Positions 24,992 through 26,337 of a DNA stretch of 26,337 bases are shown here, piece after piece. A program made the translations under genes and the position numbers. The notes under the pieces are model-generated. The model was not told where the DNA came from. It was given only the letters and a program-made list of their open reading frames with translations, and did not search any database. This DNA is from Candidatus Zixiibacteriota bacterium (GTDB lineage Bacteria > Zixibacteria > MSB-5A5 > JAABVY01): the NCBI GenBank assembly GCA_014730285.1, contig WJIM01000409.1:1-26337 (forward strand), in the 5' to 3' direction. Positions within the stretch are counted from its first letter, which is position 1. Every line of letters starts with the position of its first letter.

Positions 24992-25478
24992 GCTTAATTA
25001 TATTATAGATGCCAATGTTCTTATAGACTTTTGCGACTCGGATCTAAATATCCTAAGACTCTTCTCTACAGAAATTGGAAGCGTTCATATTGGAAGATCA
25101 ACCTTCGATAAGGTTGACCAGCTAAGCGAAAGCAAGGCAAATAAGCACGATTTGACAATAATAGCTCCTTCACTTTCTATAGCGCTTGAAGCGGGTAAAA
25201 AGCGAGGTGCTTTGGCATATGATGACCACGAAACCCTGCTTCTCGCCAAAGAACAGGGTTTAACAGTCATTACAAATGATAAAGCTCTCCGCCGCGAATG
25301 CAAAAAAGAAGGTGTTCAAATTCTTTGGGGTTTGGAGCCGTTGAAATTATTGACGGAGAAAGCAGTCATCTCTGTCAAGGAAGCTTGCAGGATTGCAACA
25401 ATTATACACAAAAACAATTCATTCTATATATCATGTGAGATTTTGGCAAGATTCGTGAAGCAAGTGAAAAACCTTTAA
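24975..25478 (+). CDS. PIN-domain ribonuclease (predicted toxin)
   Basis: A 167-residue protein whose first 120 residues fit a PIN fold: NYIIDANVLIDF (Asp12), AYDDHETLLLAKEQGLTVITND (Asp83/Asp84 and Asp102). The usual central glutamate is not obvious; STFDKVDQL offers Asp45 or Asp48. The C-terminal 45 residues form an additional helical part (VISVKEACRIATIIHKNNSF). PIN toxins of type II systems cleave RNA and are held in check by the preceding antitoxin. The start is probably TTG (24975-24977), placed 4 bases after GGAGGAG and inside the antitoxin gene; there is no in-frame ATG before the catalytic Asp. A rare start would keep toxin output below antitoxin. Transcription ends at 25479-25508. 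Confidence 0.82.
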   Translation: MHPHFELNYIIDANVLIDFCDSDLNILRLFSTEIGSVHIGRSTFDKVDQLSESKANKHDLTIIAPSLSIALEAGKKRGALAYDDHETLLLAKEQGLTVITNDKALRRECKKEGVQILWGLEPLKLLTEKAVISVKEACRIATIIHKNNSFYISCEILARFVKQVKNL

Positions 25479-25508
25479 ATAGCAGGATAGAATCCGCTAT
25501 GATTTTTT
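25479..25508 (+). terminator. Rho-independent terminator of the XRE-ImmA/PIN operon
   Basis: ATAGC (25479-25483), one bulged A, GGAT, loop AGA, ATCC and GCTAT (25496-25500) form a 9-pair hairpin. It is followed by six Ts at 25503-25508. It begins directly after the PIN stop codon. On the minus strand it may also help end the histidine kinase transcript. Confidence 0.85.
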
Positions 25509-25522
25509 GAAAATAACGGCGG

Positions 25523-26337
25523 CTATGCCTTCTCGGCAGGTATATTCTGCTGCACCGCTTCGAGTTCGAAATGAAATGTAGTGCCCTTGCCCTCTGCAGT
25601 CTCGACCTTGATATCGCTGCAGTGCAGCTCGAGCATCTTCTTCGCAATAGCAAGCCCCAGTCCTGTGCCTTGCTTCTCTTTCGAAATGCCCCGCTTGCCG
25701 CGATAATAGCGGCCGAATATATGCGGAATGTCTTCCTCAGGGATACCATGCCCGGTATCGGATATCTTAACCCGTACCATGCTATCATGCATCTCCGGCA
25801 CGATAGACACTGTCCCATTTTCAGGCGTATACCTGACCGCATTATCGAGCAGGTTGGATAATACCCTTTCTATCATTCCGATATCGCCCTTGACCAGCGG
25901 CATCGTCCCATCAAGATCGGCCTTAATAGAAATCTTTTTCTCATCGGCATGCGGCTTGTACTTCATCACCACATCCTGCGCCAGCTCGGATATCGAGAAA
26001 ACCTCGATAGAGGGCTCGGTTTGACGAGCATCCAGCTTGGAAAGCTCGAAAAGTTCCGAGACCAGACTGCTCAGGTTATTGGCATTATCCAGACTGATCT
26101 CCAGGAAGCGCTTCATCTCATCCTTTGAAAGCGAATCGAGCTTAATCAGAATTGTCTCCAGATAACCCTGCAGCGAGGCCAAAGGTCCGCGCAGGTCGTG
26201 AGAGACATTGCCGATTAGCTCACGCCTGAGATCATCGGTACGTTTCATCTCCTCCATATTGCCGACAATAGTGTCGGCCATCTGATTGAATGCCATAGAC
26301 AGCTGCCCGAAATCATCATCCGATTTCTCCGGCAGTC
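25523..26337 (-). CDS. Sensor histidine kinase, C-terminal part (5' end beyond window)
   Basis: The visible 270 residues begin in the end of a HAMP domain (PEKSDDDFGQLSMAFNQMAD), which is in frame to the window edge, so the start shown by any internal ATG is not the true start. The HisKA phosphoacceptor helix follows (LIGNVSHDLRGPLASLQGYL). The HATPase domain has the N box (VLSNLLDNAVRYTPENG), G1 (ISDTGHGIPEEDI), the F region (IFGRYYRGKRG) and G2 (GTGLGLAIAKKML). It is an inner-membrane two-component sensor that would phosphorylate a response regulator encoded outside the window, probably upstream. The signal sensed cannot be deduced. It converges with the toxin-antitoxin operon. Confidence 0.95.
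   Translation of the reverse strand, partial: LPEKSDDDFGQLSMAFNQMADTIVGNMEEMKRTDDLRRELIGNVSHDLRGPLASLQGYLETILIKLDSLSKDEMKRFLEISLDNANNLSSLVSELFELSKLDARQTEPSIEVFSISELAQDVVMKYKPHADEKKISIKADLDGTMPLVKGDIGMIERVLSNLLDNAVRYTPENGTVSIVPEMHDSMVRVKISDTGHGIPEEDIPHIFGRYYRGKRGISKEKQGTGLGLAIAKKMLELHCSDIKVETAEGKGTTFHFELEAVQQNIPAEKA

Noticed and set aside
1..26337. tRNA, rRNA, CRISPR arrays, insertion sequences
   Set aside because: I found no cloverleaf-like sequence, no regularly spaced repeats and no transposase in the window. Reading by eye could miss a short RNA gene.

Overview
The window looks like a chromosomal segment of a diderm bacterium with an anaerobic or microaerophilic lifestyle. The evidence is a DUF5916-type outer-membrane barrel protein, two predicted lipoproteins, rubrerythrin and a PerR-like regulator. 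The mix (DUF5916, GH57 with the long C-terminal region, beta-helix lipoprotein) recalls the Fibrobacteres-Chlorobi-Bacteroidetes sphere, for example Zixibacteria-like candidate phyla. That placement is an impression from gene content; no marker gene is present.

Layout. (1) 1-1627, redox and peroxide module: the 5' tip of an unknown minus-strand gene, a thioredoxin (minus), then a divergent perR-rubrerythrin pair (plus) whose promoter lies inside an inverted repeat. (2) 1628-3093, a disturbed, AT-rich island: a 34-codon stump of a second malQ 3' end (1662-1765), a long non-coding stretch with one plausible promoter, and a lipoprotein gene. The stump and the intact malQ 3' end form 100-bp direct repeats (93/100 identical) that bracket the lipoprotein gene. 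(3) 3090-18988, a seven-gene minus-strand cluster, in transcription order glgE, treS-maltokinase fusion, glgB, treZ, a GH57 enzyme, treY, malQ. (4) 19159-23578, two minus-strand genes for exported proteins: a DUF5916 outer-membrane protein, and a beta-helix lipoprotein ending at a strong terminator. (5) 23811-25508, a plus-strand toxin-antitoxin-like operon: an XRE-ImmA/IrrE fusion followed by a PIN-domain protein, with its own promoter, palindromic operator candidate and terminator. (6) 25523-26337, a minus-strand sensor histidine kinase cut by the window end.

How the genes work together. The central cluster encodes both halves of a glucan-trehalose cycle. TreY and TreZ convert the reducing end of alpha-1,4-glucan into trehalose. 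TreS isomerises trehalose to maltose, the fused maltokinase makes maltose 1-phosphate, GlgE extends alpha-1,4-glucan with it, and GlgB branches the product. MalQ redistributes chain lengths. No glycogen debranching enzyme (GlgX/TreX) and no GlgA/GlgC is visible here. The GH57 protein sits between treZ and treY and is the only alpha-glucan enzyme of the cluster whose specificity is open. The 3' half (GH57-treY-malQ) is joined by 4-base ATGA overlaps.

The most noteworthy observations are the malQ stump and direct repeats around the lipoprotein gene, the closed glucan-trehalose cycle with a GH57 enzyme of unknown specificity, the XRE-peptidase/PIN pair, and a lipoprotein that joins a beta-helix to two copies of an RskA-C-like beta domain.
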